A stretch of DNA of 64,000 bases from Roseburia_C sp031555935 (GCA_031555935.1 JAVBTX010000021.1:45484-109483), one strand, 5' to 3'. Shown: positions 7,098 through 16,366, counted from the stretch's first letter. Notes: generated by a model not told the origin, from the sequence alone. Numbers and translations: made by a program.

Positions 7098-9626
7098 TTA
7101 TTCTTCAATGTATCTTGCACAATTTTTTCCTTCCCATTTGGCCGTATACAATCCCTTATCGGCATTTATGATGGCCTTATCATAATCTGCGCCGTTAATT
7201 TGGGCAATACCACAGGATACTGTAACTGAAAATGATGTTGTCACATCAACGGTTATCGTTTTTTCTGATATGGATTTAAGAATCTCATTTGCCATTGACA
7301 AGACCGTTTCTGGACTTGGTGCACTGACCGCTAATAAAAATTCTTCGCCACCCCAACGTGAGGCCAGTCCGCTGGTAATTTCTTTTAAAATATTTGCAAC
7401 CATTATCAGCACTTTGTCGCCAACATCATGGCCGTAGCTGTCATTTACCTTTTTAAAATTATCAATGTCAAACATCAGTATATAAAGTGCTTCTAAATCA
7501 CCGCTTTTTTTATTAATAAGATTTTTCAGTTTTATTTCCATTGCCCGGCGGGTATATAGGTTTGAAAGAGAGTCGGTATTTGCCAGATTGCTTAATTTTT
7601 TCTCACGCCGCTTCTCATCCGTTGTATCTAAAGCAAAGACCATAAACTGGTGGTCAGTGATTCGATGCGTGTAATGTCTGATATAATGCTTCACATTTTC
7701 ATTCGGAATCGTAAATGACGTTTCTGACATGCAAAATTCTGTTTTTTCGCTTTCAAGGCCGTTAAGCTCTTCTTCAAATGTCTGATACATGGATTGGGCA
7801 CCCTCAAATTCTGAAAGCTCCACTCCCCACGATTTTAAAATCGGAAAATCTCCTTTACTGATAATACGCTTGGTTTTGGTGTTACCCCAAAGCATATCAA
7901 CGTTTTTCTGGGTTGAAAGCATTCGTGCAATTTGACGGTCATAGTTATTGAACTTACGGTAGTTAAAATATATGATTATCAATGACACTACCAATATAAT
8001 AATAATTAAAACAGTGGTTACAATAAATCGGTTCTGATAACCGGCCACTAAATTACGCACCCGAATCAGTTCGTATTTGTCATTGCGCGAAGCATCCGTC
8101 CATTTCAGAAGTTTTTCCTTATTTAATGTTTTGTCAAGCATATATGCTGCATTAAACAGCTTTACAAAAACCTCATGGTCTTTTCCTGCAATTAAATGCA
8201 CATTTGCTGTTGCTTCAAAAGGCACTGCCCTGACAAATGTATGGTCTCCTAAAATGGTATAATTAAAATCGACACCCATTTCACTGACAAAGGCTGCTTC
8301 AATTTCGCCATCTCGCAGAGCTTGTAACATCACCCCACGGTCGCCGTATATCGTTGGCTCGGTTCCTGCGACAGTCTGCCAATCAACATATGGTGCGGCA
8401 AATTTCGTTGCTCCTATCTTTAATCCATAAATAGAATCTAATTCTTTCTTTGCATAAAAGCCCAACTGATCTTGATAAACCGGGTCGGAATAGATATAGC
8501 TATCATCCAAATCATAACTTTTGTTATAATAGACACCGGTTGCACCGATGATTTCTCCGGTCTTGATTTTTTCCAGTGCTGTCAAAAATCCTTCCGCGAA
8601 ATCGGCGGCTGGCAAGGTTGTAATGGCCATCCCGGTCAAACTATAAAACATCTTGTTGGTATCCTCTTGAATTCCGGTAAATTCATTATCCTTCATAAAA
8701 TGAAACGGGTATAGTACACCACTATCATAGACCTCCAGCTTCGTGTAATTGGTATTTAAATACGCAATATCTTCCGCATAAAACTCTTTGGCCTTTTCTA
8801 AGATGCTTTCTTGACGAGATTCATCAATATCGTTCAGTAATTCGTCGCCGGCTGACGACAATAAATACCGGTTTATAATCGCCATTAATGGAGCCAGTTT
8901 CTCATCTTTTGCATAAAGCCCCTGTGATGGCAGCACCGTTTGAACATCCATTTCACATGTAATGTCTGGATGTCTCATCAATTCACTTTGTGCATTTAAA
9001 GATGATATGGCACAATCAATCTCATTCTCGCTTAGAGCTGTAAACATCTCATCAATGGTATCGTAATACATCACCTTTGTTTTTGTTCGAATATATTGGT
9101 CTAAAAGCTGTTCTAGTACTGAACCGCGAACAAGTCCAATCGTACTGTTATCCAAATTTGTGATATTTATCAATGGCGCGCTAATGCATGTATACACGTC
9201 CATCGTGGATGTATACAATGCCTCGGTGTAATAATAACTCTGTTTGCGCTGCTCACTAAGTACAGCCAATCCAATCAGGTCTACTCCACCATTATTTAAT
9301 TGGTTAAACGATTCGCTCCAACCACAGTTTACAATCTCTATCTTTAAATTCCAATCATCTTCTACTATGTTAAGCAAAGGCTTTAATAAACCAAAGCTAC
9401 CATTTTTCGTCTCAAAACTCATCAACTCACTCGTTATCGCTAGCTTTAATGACCGGTCACTAATTGATGCTAAATATTCCTGCTCTTGACTTGTTAGCTC
9501 AAAACCTGATGATTCCTCAGCGGAAACGGTCACATGATATAGGAGTGGTATCAATGTTAGAAGTAATAAGGTAAAAAAGATTAATATTTTTTTTTCCTGT
9601 TTTTTGCGGCGCATTTCTTTAAACAT
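7098..9626 (-). CDS. Membrane sensor with solute-binding domains and GGDEF diguanylate cyclase
   Basis: An 842-residue protein predicted to make cyclic di-GMP in response to an extracellular ligand. A signal/anchor segment (about 12-32) precedes two tandem family-3 solute-binding-like domains (to about residue 530), a transmembrane helix (FIVTTVLIIIILVVSLIIIYF), a linker, and a C-terminal GGDEF domain. The active site reads RWGGEEF (GGEEF about 759-763), so it looks catalytically competent; no RxxD inhibitory site precedes it. The start is taken at the ATG 9626, which has an AGAGG upstream; the ATG at 9647 has none. It lies downstream of the FIST gene, behind a compound hairpin. Confidence 0.9.
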   Translation of the reverse strand: MFKEMRRKKQEKKILIFFTLLLLTLIPLLYHVTVSAEESSGFELTSQEQEYLASISDRSLKLAITSELMSFETKNGSFGLLKPLLNIVEDDWNLKIEIVNCGWSESFNQLNNGGVDLIGLAVLSEQRKQSYYYTEALYTSTMDVYTCISAPLINITNLDNSTIGLVRGSVLEQLLDQYIRTKTKVMYYDTIDEMFTALSENEIDCAISSLNAQSELMRHPDITCEMDVQTVLPSQGLYAKDEKLAPLMAIINRYLLSSAGDELLNDIDESRQESILEKAKEFYAEDIAYLNTNYTKLEVYDSGVLYPFHFMKDNEFTGIQEDTNKMFYSLTGMAITTLPAADFAEGFLTALEKIKTGEIIGATGVYYNKSYDLDDSYIYSDPVYQDQLGFYAKKELDSIYGLKIGATKFAAPYVDWQTVAGTEPTIYGDRGVMLQALRDGEIEAAFVSEMGVDFNYTILGDHTFVRAVPFEATANVHLIAGKDHEVFVKLFNAAYMLDKTLNKEKLLKWTDASRNDKYELIRVRNLVAGYQNRFIVTTVLIIIILVVSLIIIYFNYRKFNNYDRQIARMLSTQKNVDMLWGNTKTKRIISKGDFPILKSWGVELSEFEGAQSMYQTFEEELNGLESEKTEFCMSETSFTIPNENVKHYIRHYTHRITDHQFMVFALDTTDEKRREKKLSNLANTDSLSNLYTRRAMEIKLKNLINKKSGDLEALYILMFDIDNFKKVNDSYGHDVGDKVLIMVANILKEITSGLASRWGGEEFLLAVSAPSPETVLSMANEILKSISEKTITVDVTTSFSVTVSCGIAQINGADYDKAIINADKGLYTAKWEGKNCARYIEE

Positions 9627-9722
9627 CCAAGTACCTCTTTCATGCAATTTTTTAACCCAATATAATCTATTTTACCAAACATTCTGACAAAAATATAGCA
9701 CAGAATAACCCACTTAAAAATA

Positions 9723-9806
9723 GGGGTCAAAAAGGTGACACCGGCCAATAAATTAGCCCTAAAAGCTAACTTATTGGCCGGTTATACTGTTCACCTCATT
9801 GACCCC
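9723..9806 (-). terminator. Two-tier hairpin after the FIST gene
   Basis: Outer stem GGGGTCA (9723-9729) with TGACCCC (9800-9806), a middle GGTGA/TCACC, and an 11-bp perfect inner stem CCGGCCAATAA (9741-9751) with TTATTGGCCGG (9771-9781). On the minus strand it is followed by CTATTTTTAA, so it may act as a terminator or attenuator between the FIST gene and the diguanylate cyclase gene. Confidence 0.6.
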
Positions 9807-9827
9807 TTGTTCTATTACAATGACTTC

Positions 9828-10937
9828 TTATTTAAATAACAACATCGTTGCCGTTTGGTTGATATGTCCTAAAAATATTTCGCCGTATGTCGAAAAACCA
9901 CACGTTGGATAATCTGCAAATATTTCACCAAATGGCAATAGGCTTTGTTCTTTTTCTAATTGCAGCGTCCGCAATACACAGTTAAAGTTTAAAATGCCTG
10001 AAATGCTGCCCATTTGCGCTTTTTTCTCTTCAATGGAGGCCTTTGTTTCCGCTATCATATCCTTGGTTTTCAATAAACTTAACGTCATTCCTTCCGCGAC
10101 TGCACAAAAGGCACTAATCGAACCGTCTGGTTCTAAGGTCCGCAGACTGCGGATAAAAATTTCATCACCAATGACGATTCCAAGCGGATGACCAAAGAAG
10201 GAATCCTGCAATTCGTTCATTGGTATATCGAGGATGGTTGACAAATACTCTGCTGCCGGCTTGTTATTTAACTCATAGATTCTGCGCTGCTCTGGGTCGG
10301 CCTTGGTGACTGTTACAGAAATGCCGGTTTGTTCCACGCTCTGTGTTTTAACAATGGTAAATCCGGTTTCTACTTTGAATAACGCCAAAACCACTGCATC
10401 CTGATAAACCTTGCCATTGGCATACAAATAGGTACCGGTAAAAGTCAGGCGATCAGCCGCGGAGCCGCCAACAAAAAATACATCTGTCATATCGCCAATC
10501 ATTTCAATCGTTTTTTCTTCCGCACCACTTAGGCCATCAGTCAACATAATTCCGACATACTTACGAAAACTTGCTTCTGACATCTTCATATCAAAGTGAT
10601 TTTCAAAATTCCAAAATGCTGGTGCTAAATTGCCATCTGCTGCCACATTTTCGATTACTTCAATTGCAGCATCACTCACGCACTCTTTGGTAATCGCCAT
10701 TGCCGTAATGGTATCTTTACTTTCCATATCATTGCAAAATTCACTGTAGGAAGAACATCCTAATACCAACTTGTCCGAATACTGGGTCTTCATTTCTTCT
10801 GCAATCTGATGAAAATCATAGGTTGCAGAAGCAAAGAAAATGAGTACGTTAAAATCAAATCCGGCCAACTGCTCTGCCACTTCACCTACTGCCCCTCTTG
10901 CATCTTGGTTGTTTGATTGTACGGTCTTTATATTCAT
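9828..10937 (-). CDS. FIST N/C-domain protein (putative small-ligand sensor)
   Basis: A 369-residue cytoplasmic protein spanning the FIST N-terminal domain (KLVLGCSSYSEF, GIMLTDGLSG, VFFVGGSAADRL) and the FIST C-terminal domain (GHPLGIVIGDEIFIRSL, then a C-terminal FADYPTCGFSTYGEIF with FLGHINQTATMLLF). FIST proteins are signal-transduction sensors thought to bind small ligands such as amino acids. It follows the Sel1-repeat gene by 23 bp and precedes the GGDEF gene, suggesting a common signalling unit. The ligand cannot be read from sequence. Confidence 0.9.
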   Translation of the reverse strand: MNIKTVQSNNQDARGAVGEVAEQLAGFDFNVLIFFASATYDFHQIAEEMKTQYSDKLVLGCSSYSEFCNDMESKDTITAMAITKECVSDAAIEVIENVAADGNLAPAFWNFENHFDMKMSEASFRKYVGIMLTDGLSGAEEKTIEMIGDMTDVFFVGGSAADRLTFTGTYLYANGKVYQDAVVLALFKVETGFTIVKTQSVEQTGISVTVTKADPEQRRIYELNNKPAAEYLSTILDIPMNELQDSFFGHPLGIVIGDEIFIRSLRTLEPDGSISAFCAVAEGMTLSLLKTKDMIAETKASIEEKKAQMGSISGILNFNCVLRTLQLEKEQSLLPFGEIFADYPTCGFSTYGEIFLGHINQTATMLLFK

Positions 10938-10960
10938 ATCCTGACTCCTTTGTCTTTATT

Positions 10961-12535
10961 TTACATTTGCTCCAATAACATTTCAATTTTATCTAAACCT
11001 GCCTGTGCATCACGGTTTCCATTTTCTAAAGCCTTGGTCAGCCATTTTTTTGAAGCGAGAAGATTTTGTTCTAAGACCGCGGTCTTTCCCTCTCTGACTC
11101 CCAGCAGATATTTTATCCCTAGTTCCAACTGTGCCGCTGGGTCATCCAGCTCCGCCCGTTTTTTCAAAAACATCAGCTTTTCTAACTGATTATTGGCGCG
11201 CTGTTTTTCTAATTCCAACATTTCACTTGGTGTCTGGCTCTTTGCCTTGGTCCGCAATGCTTCTTTAATTGCTTTGGACTTCTGCAATACGGCCTCTTCT
11301 TCTAATTCACTCTGCGACTTTTTCACGGTCCGGCTACGAAGGGCATCTTTTATTTTCTGCGCCTGCAACAGCATAATTTCTTCGTCCGTTAACTTGGACT
11401 GAGCGGCTGCCTGATTACCGGATGCTTCTCTAACCCGAAGGACGGCCTTTACTTGTTTTGCCCACTCCAATGTCTTCTCATCTTCATTTGACAATGATTT
11501 TGATGCGGTCTGGGTTCGCAGTGCCTCTTTTATCATTTTCGCTCGTTTTAATACGGCTTCCTCTGTTAATCTGGCTTCTTCTTCTAGCTTCTGCTGCTCC
11601 AATTCTTCCTGGGCATGGGCCAGATATTCACCGGCTTCATCCATTCCCATCGAAACGGCTTTTCGCAAAAACCACAAGGCTTCGCCTAAATCCTTCTCAA
11701 CATTTTTTCCTTCAAAAAAGGCCACGCCAGTATGTAGAATGGCTTCGGGATATTCTTGTTCGGCTGACTTTTTCAGCCATTCGAATCCCAGCTTGGCATC
11801 TTGTTTTATTTCTTTTCCAGAAAGGTATTTTTCAGCTAGCTCATACTGCCCTACTGCATATCCTGATTTGGCGGAGAGATAAAGGCATTTAACAAACATT
11901 TCCGCATTTTTCTCGGTACCTTTGCCCTCGCGGTAGAAGTTTGCCAGGCGATAACATGACTCTCCATTTCCTTTTCGGGCCGCTTTGCTTATCCAGCTAA
12001 GTGCTTCCTTCATATCGACCGGAACACCAATTCCCTGTTCATATATTTCGGCCAACCGCATCTGGGATGGCACATAGTCTCCGCTTGCCGCATCCCTGTA
12101 AATCGTAATTGCCTTTTTGATATCAGCAGGAGTTCCTTTTCCTTCTTCATGACACTTGGCAATGGTATGCAAAATATACGGTTTCTTCAGCGGTTCCGCG
12201 AGCATAAATTTCTGAAATGCTTTGTTATAATCTACCTTAGTTTCGATTCCGCGATAGTGATACAAGCCCAGATAATATTCAGCTTCTAAGATTCGCTCCT
12301 TTGCGGCATGGATAAACCCACGCATTGCTTTCATGTAATCCTGCTCGACGTATTTACCAGTATAGTACAAAACGGATAAATCAAATTCGGCATGAATCTC
12401 TCCCTGCTTGACAGCAGTCACCAGATAATGAATTGCTTCTTCAATGTGCTTCTGGTCTGGACTGCTCAGAAATTCTTGTGCCAGCTTATGCTTTTCTCCT
12501 TTCGGTGTACCAAAAAAGACCTGTGTTTCTTCCAA
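10961..12535 (-). CDS. Sel1-repeat protein with repeated KEALR helical segments
   Basis: A 524-residue protein with no signal peptide. Residues about 35-310 hold roughly seven Sel1-like (TPR-related) repeats, such as LAEIYEQGIGVPVDMKEALS and YLGLYHYRGIETKVDYNKAF. Residues about 325-450 carry four copies of a helical unit with core AKxIKEALRTRT spaced ~35 residues apart, each followed by a polar linker. A last Sel1-like repeat follows. Such proteins are protein-protein scaffolds. It is first in a likely operon with the FIST gene. The specific partner is unknown. Confidence 0.85.
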   Translation of the reverse strand: MEETQVFFGTPKGEKHKLAQEFLSSPDQKHIEEAIHYLVTAVKQGEIHAEFDLSVLYYTGKYVEQDYMKAMRGFIHAAKERILEAEYYLGLYHYRGIETKVDYNKAFQKFMLAEPLKKPYILHTIAKCHEEGKGTPADIKKAITIYRDAASGDYVPSQMRLAEIYEQGIGVPVDMKEALSWISKAARKGNGESCYRLANFYREGKGTEKNAEMFVKCLYLSAKSGYAVGQYELAEKYLSGKEIKQDAKLGFEWLKKSAEQEYPEAILHTGVAFFEGKNVEKDLGEALWFLRKAVSMGMDEAGEYLAHAQEELEQQKLEEEARLTEEAVLKRAKMIKEALRTQTASKSLSNEDEKTLEWAKQVKAVLRVREASGNQAAAQSKLTDEEIMLLQAQKIKDALRSRTVKKSQSELEEEAVLQKSKAIKEALRTKAKSQTPSEMLELEKQRANNQLEKLMFLKKRAELDDPAAQLELGIKYLLGVREGKTAVLEQNLLASKKWLTKALENGNRDAQAGLDKIEMLLEQM

Positions 12536-12616
12536 AGGTTTCTCACTCCTTTCTGGCTCTATTACATAGTCAGATATGAAGAAATTTTATCATTTATAAC
12601 AAAAAAAGTCAATTAT

Positions 12617-13612
12617 TCAAGCGTTTTTTGTTTGGATTGTACAAATTGGCTCTAAATACTTTTGGATAAACTCTATTCTATCTTTTGCTCTTGGTTCAAA
12701 AAGGGATGCAATCGAAATAACCATTTTTGTTGCTTCATCTACATAAATAATGTTTCCGCCATCCCCCATCGCTGCATAGACGTGTTCTTCTTTATTAATA
12801 ATCCACCATAAATATCCGTATGGCATATCTTGTTTTTTAAAACGGCTATGCTCCCTTGTACTTTCTTCTATCCACTTTGATGACACAATTTGTTTTCCGT
12901 TCCACATTCCATGTGCTATATATAACTGACCTATTTTTGCCATATCCATAGCGGAAAGAGTAAGTCCCCAACCGGCTGCATTTAACCCGGTCGAATCGAC
13001 CGCCCAACCACTGATATTGGTGGCTTTGTTAAACGCCAGCTGTTCTTCTTTACTGTCGAAACACACATTTTTTTCAACCACGATTCCCAACGGGGAAAAT
13101 AAATTGGCTTGAGCAAAATCAAATACGGATTGTCCCGTTGCTTTTACAAGTATACCTGATAAAATGTCTGGTCCAATCAGGGGCGCATATTTAAATTCGC
13201 CGATTCTGCCTTTTCCGCCTAATAAATCAAGTGAAAATTTTACCCAGTCGTCGCTTGTAAAATACTTTATATAGGGATTGATTTTATATTTATATGGAGC
13301 GGTCATTGTTAACATATTTTCAAGGGTTATATTCCGAATTGTTTTTTCTCCCCTTTTTGTGATATACTCTGGGAAAAATTCCAATACGTTCTGCTTTACA
13401 CTCTTTATGTAACCTTTGTCAATGGCAATTCCAATCAATATTGAGATGATACTCTTGGTTACTGAATAGATATGAATACAACTTTCGGCAGTGCATTCAT
13501 TAAAGTATTTTTCATATTGTGTTTCACCCTCTTTTAGAACAACTATGCCGGCAATATTACGATATTCATCACATATCATCTGTTCCAAGCTCTTTATCTG
13601 TTTTTCATCCAT
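12617..13612 (-). CDS. Serine hydrolase of the beta-lactamase (class C / PBP4*) superfamily
   Basis: A 331-residue protein without a signal peptide. The nucleophile motif is SVTK (Ser50, Lys53) in HIYSVTKSI; a Tyr motif near FKYAPLIGPDIL lacks the usual YxN, and the third motif region is GDGGNIIYV. WGLTLSAMDMAKIGQLY is typical of esterase-like relatives. Substrate is unknown, and true beta-lactamase activity is not implied. It lies 12 bp downstream of the MerR-family gene, so the two are probably co-transcribed. Confidence 0.88.
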   Translation of the reverse strand: MDEKQIKSLEQMICDEYRNIAGIVVLKEGETQYEKYFNECTAESCIHIYSVTKSIISILIGIAIDKGYIKSVKQNVLEFFPEYITKRGEKTIRNITLENMLTMTAPYKYKINPYIKYFTSDDWVKFSLDLLGGKGRIGEFKYAPLIGPDILSGILVKATGQSVFDFAQANLFSPLGIVVEKNVCFDSKEEQLAFNKATNISGWAVDSTGLNAAGWGLTLSAMDMAKIGQLYIAHGMWNGKQIVSSKWIEESTREHSRFKKQDMPYGYLWWIINKEEHVYAAMGDGGNIIYVDEATKMVISIASLFEPRAKDRIEFIQKYLEPICTIQTKNA

Positions 13613-13624
13613 AACCTTTTCTCC

Positions 13625-14458
13625 TTATCCCTTATTGGCTTTCTTTTTAACTGGATAATATACCTCTGTTATCAAGTCGCTTTCGTGGGCCACTTGTGAT
13701 GGGTCGGTTAGATAGACTTCAAACAGGGCATCCGTATTTTGATAGCCCTCTTTTTCTGCCCACTTCAACTGCATTGCATACACCGCTGATAAATTTGAAT
13801 AAGAACCTTTTACCACTGTCTTTAGGCATAAACCTGGTCTGAAACTTTTTGTTCCCATAACAGATTCTTTTACTGGAATTGCAAATTCTGTATCAAAGCC
13901 AAACGGGCTAAATTCTTCACTATGGAACATTACCATTGGCGGCGCAAAAATGGTTAATTTATCATCATCTATCTGCTGCAACAATTTACCAAAGCAATAA
14001 CCATACTCTTCGGAAAATTCGTTTTCTTGAACCATTTTTCGAATCGATAACAGATTCATCATTGGTACTTCAACCAGCTGCACATCAATGTCATCCAAAT
14101 ATGACATAATGGATTTTCCTTGTTTTAGATTTAAGATGTCATGATTCAGCTTGTCCAAATTTTTTTCTAATTCCTGTGCTTGTTTTTGGATTGCTTTTTT
14201 CTTACGGACAAGTTCAGTGTAAAGCTTTTCTTCATGCAGCTCGTCGGAATCAAGTATAACTTTGATTTCTTCTAATGAGAAATGGTACTCTTTTAATCGG
14301 TTGATAAATAACATGGTTTCTAACTGCTCGATGGAATAGTATCGATAACCATTTTCTGGGTTAATCTGATTTGGCAGAATAAGTCCGATTTCTGCATAAT
14401 AGCGTAATGTTTTGGTGGATACTTTACATATTTTTGAAAATTCTCCAATTGATAACAT
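13625..14458 (-). CDS. MerR-family regulator with GyrI-like ligand-binding domain
   Basis: A 277-residue activator. The ATG at 14458 is chosen because AAAGGGG precedes it and the protein then begins MLSIGEFSKICKVSTKTLRYY, the canonical MerR DNA-binding start; longer upstream frames lack a binding site. A dimerisation helix (about 80-120) leads to a C-terminal GyrI-like (BltR/BmrR-type) domain that would bind a small effector. Its own promoter has the 19-bp MerR spacer, pointing to autoregulation together with the serine hydrolase. Confidence 0.93.
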   Translation of the reverse strand: MLSIGEFSKICKVSTKTLRYYAEIGLILPNQINPENGYRYYSIEQLETMLFINRLKEYHFSLEEIKVILDSDELHEEKLYTELVRKKKAIQKQAQELEKNLDKLNHDILNLKQGKSIMSYLDDIDVQLVEVPMMNLLSIRKMVQENEFSEEYGYCFGKLLQQIDDDKLTIFAPPMVMFHSEEFSPFGFDTEFAIPVKESVMGTKSFRPGLCLKTVVKGSYSNLSAVYAMQLKWAEKEGYQNTDALFEVYLTDPSQVAHESDLITEVYYPVKKKANKG

Positions 14459-14495
14459 CGGGTTCCCCTTTCTAGTGTGCTCTATGTCTGTCTTT

Positions 14496-14526
14496 ATGTT
14501 ACACCTTGCCCTAAGGGTAAAGTCAA
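14496..14526 (-). promoter_or_regulatory. MerR-type promoter with 19-bp spacer and operator dyad
   Basis: On the minus strand TTGACT (14526-14521), a 19-bp spacer, then TAACAT (14501-14496). The spacer contains the dyad ACCCTTAGGGCAAGGT. The over-long spacer with an internal dyad is the hallmark of promoters remodelled by MerR proteins. Confidence 0.85.
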
Positions 14527-14583
14527 GCCAAGTGATTTCATTTCTGAAAACCACTTGGCTATATTGGGCATTTATTATTAAAT

Positions 14584-15432
14584 TTATGCTTGTTTTCCTT
14601 TTGTTCGTTGCCTTTGATATAGAAAGACTACTAGTACAATGGCAAATGATAGTGTTTGTGCAATGGCGATACGGATGGTCTGAAGCTCATCGGCACCTGA
14701 TAATGTGGATACATGCACCAGGTTCGTTCCCGCGTTGTTGATAAAATGTGCCACCATACCCGCCCACAAGGAGCCAGTTAGTTTAAGCAGCATACAGTAC
14801 TGAATGCCGAGCAGTGTACTGGTGACCACCAGCAGCAGGCCTGACATAAATGCACCCATTGGAGACTGTTCTCCATCCACTACATTTCGGATTGGCTGTG
14901 CGATATGCCAAAAGCCAAACAGGATAGAGGACAGCAGGCAAGCCTTTATGAAGGAGTACTTTTCTTCCATTACTTTAACGAATAGTCCGCGGAAAACGCC
15001 TTCCTCCATAACTACATTAATCAGGTTACCAATCAGGCAAATCACAATAAATATTAATCCATTCTGCATACCACGATTTCCCTGAATCGCATAGCTGGTG
15101 ACGTAGAATTGCAGGGACGGTGCATTTCCAGCGGATATCTGCATCAACATTTCCACCCCATATGCTACGGCAAAAACCCCGCCGCCAAGCAACAAGCCAA
15201 GACCGATATTGCGAGCCATGTGCCGACCATCAAAGCCGATGTCGCGCCAACGATATTGAAGCATGTGGACCACCACTGCCAGAATCAGGATACCGATAAG
15301 CTTATGAATAAATGCTTCCCCGATTATGCTTTGGTCGGTACGAATTACAAAATACTCGATGGCTCTGAAAATGGCGCAAGCCAGAAATATGAGTAGAATA
15401 AATGAAATTGGTCGTTGTTTTGAATTAGACAT
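14584..15432 (-). CDS. CPBP-family intramembrane glutamic endopeptidase
   Basis: A 282-residue, ~8-helix membrane protein of the CAAX protease/bacteriocin-processing (Abi) family. The active-site motifs are EEGVFRG (EExxxR), FGFWHIAQP (FxxxH) and the C-terminal HFINN. Members cleave substrates within the membrane or give self-immunity to bacteriocins; the substrate here is unknown. Its start overlaps the DUF3021 gene by 8 bp, making it the third gene of the lytTR operon. Confidence 0.9.
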   Translation of the reverse strand: MSNSKQRPISFILLIFLACAIFRAIEYFVIRTDQSIIGEAFIHKLIGILILAVVVHMLQYRWRDIGFDGRHMARNIGLGLLLGGGVFAVAYGVEMLMQISAGNAPSLQFYVTSYAIQGNRGMQNGLIFIVICLIGNLINVVMEEGVFRGLFVKVMEEKYSFIKACLLSSILFGFWHIAQPIRNVVDGEQSPMGAFMSGLLLVVTSTLLGIQYCMLLKLTGSLWAGMVAHFINNAGTNLVHVSTLSGADELQTIRIAIAQTLSFAIVLVVFLYQRQRTKGKQA

Positions 15433-15832
15433 TTGTTATTTCTCCTTTATCACGTTTTTGCAGTTCGTGATTGATTTCGCTGATATCATCACGTATTCTC
15501 ATGATATTGATAAAGCAGCCAATGGCATAAATCACTATGCCCATAAGTATCACCATCCAAAGCGGGGTACTGCTATACCAGTTGAATAAATAACCGCAGC
15601 CGGTCAGGACCACCAAAACGTATCCTACTTCCCAAAGGAGCTCCATCAGAAAATATCGGCTTTCGATTTTACCTACAAAGTACAGACCGATATGGATGAG
15701 CGCATTGGCGAAAAACGCTTGGAAGACGGTGACTACAAATATGCACTGGGCTTGTTGGGAAAATGCGATTACCGCCAATGTCAACAGCGTCAAAGCCGTC
15801 GTAGACAGGCAATTTACAAAAAGCTTTTTCAT
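15425..15832 (-). CDS. DUF3021 four-helix membrane protein
   Basis: A 135-residue protein with four hydrophobic helices and a charged C-terminal tail. The size and position immediately after a stand-alone LytTR regulator match DUF3021 proteins, which act as membrane partners that inhibit or tune such regulators. It starts 6 bp after the LytTR gene and overlaps the CPBP gene. Confidence 0.85.
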   Translation of the reverse strand: MKKLFVNCLSTTALTLLTLAVIAFSQQAQCIFVVTVFQAFFANALIHIGLYFVGKIESRYFLMELLWEVGYVLVVLTGCGYLFNWYSSTPLWMVILMGIVIYAIGCFINIMRIRDDISEINHELQKRDKGEITNV

Positions 15833-15838
15833 ATCAGC

Positions 15839-16279
15839 CTACCTCTCTTTCAACTTGGTGCGGATATCAGCGATATATTTTCGTGTAACATTAACCCGTT
15901 CGCCATTTTTCAGAGTGGCTTCCAAACGACTATTCAGCAATGGACGGATGCCAGACAGCATGTTAAGGTTGATAATACATGACTTGCTGACCTGAATAAA
16001 TCCCCAATCAGAGAGCTGTTCCATCAACTGGTACAGCCGCAGCTCGGTCCGGTACACTGCGTCGCTGCAATAGACGAAGCTTCGTTTATCCACGCTTTCG
16101 ATGTAATAAATATCGGCGGTGTTAACCAATATCTCCTCACTGTCGGTACTGCATTTCACCGTATTGTCAAATGACTTGACGAATAAAACCAGCCGCTTGA
16201 TGGAGCTGTTCATCTGCGCATATCGTATCATCACTTCAACATCTTCCTGCTTTATTTTTTGTTCCAGCTTTACAATCAT
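15839..16279 (-). CDS. Stand-alone LytTR-domain DNA-binding regulator
   Basis: A 146-residue protein with a short N-terminal extension and a LytTR DNA-binding domain from about residue 45 (EEILVNTADIYYIESVDKR; FIQVSKSCIINLNML; ERVNVTRKYIADIRTKL). It has no receiver domain, so control probably comes from the DUF3021 membrane partner encoded next to it. Direct repeats upstream of the gene are candidate autoregulatory sites. Confidence 0.93.
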   Translation of the reverse strand: MIVKLEQKIKQEDVEVMIRYAQMNSSIKRLVLFVKSFDNTVKCSTDSEEILVNTADIYYIESVDKRSFVYCSDAVYRTELRLYQLMEQLSDWGFIQVSKSCIINLNMLSGIRPLLNSRLEATLKNGERVNVTRKYIADIRTKLKER

Positions 16280-16324
16280 CTTGAACTACCTCCAATATAA
16301 TCCGCTTTTCTTATGTCTGCAATA

Positions 16325-16366
16325 GGTTCACTACCAAGATGCAAATATGGGTCACTAACGTGCAAA
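16325..16366 (-). promoter_or_regulatory. Tandem LytTR-type binding repeats upstream of the lytTR operon
   Basis: On the minus strand TTTGCACGTTAGTGACCC (16366-16349) and TTTGCATCTTGGTAGTGAAC (16345-16326) are direct repeats whose starts lie 21 bp apart, two helical turns. LytTR proteins bind paired direct repeats of this kind. They lie 46-87 bp before the LytTR start codon. Confidence 0.6.

Noticed and set aside
9723..9806. Cyclic di-GMP riboswitch before the GGDEF gene
   Set aside because: None of the conserved class I or II aptamer words is present. The structure is plain nested stems, so it is listed as terminator or attenuator.
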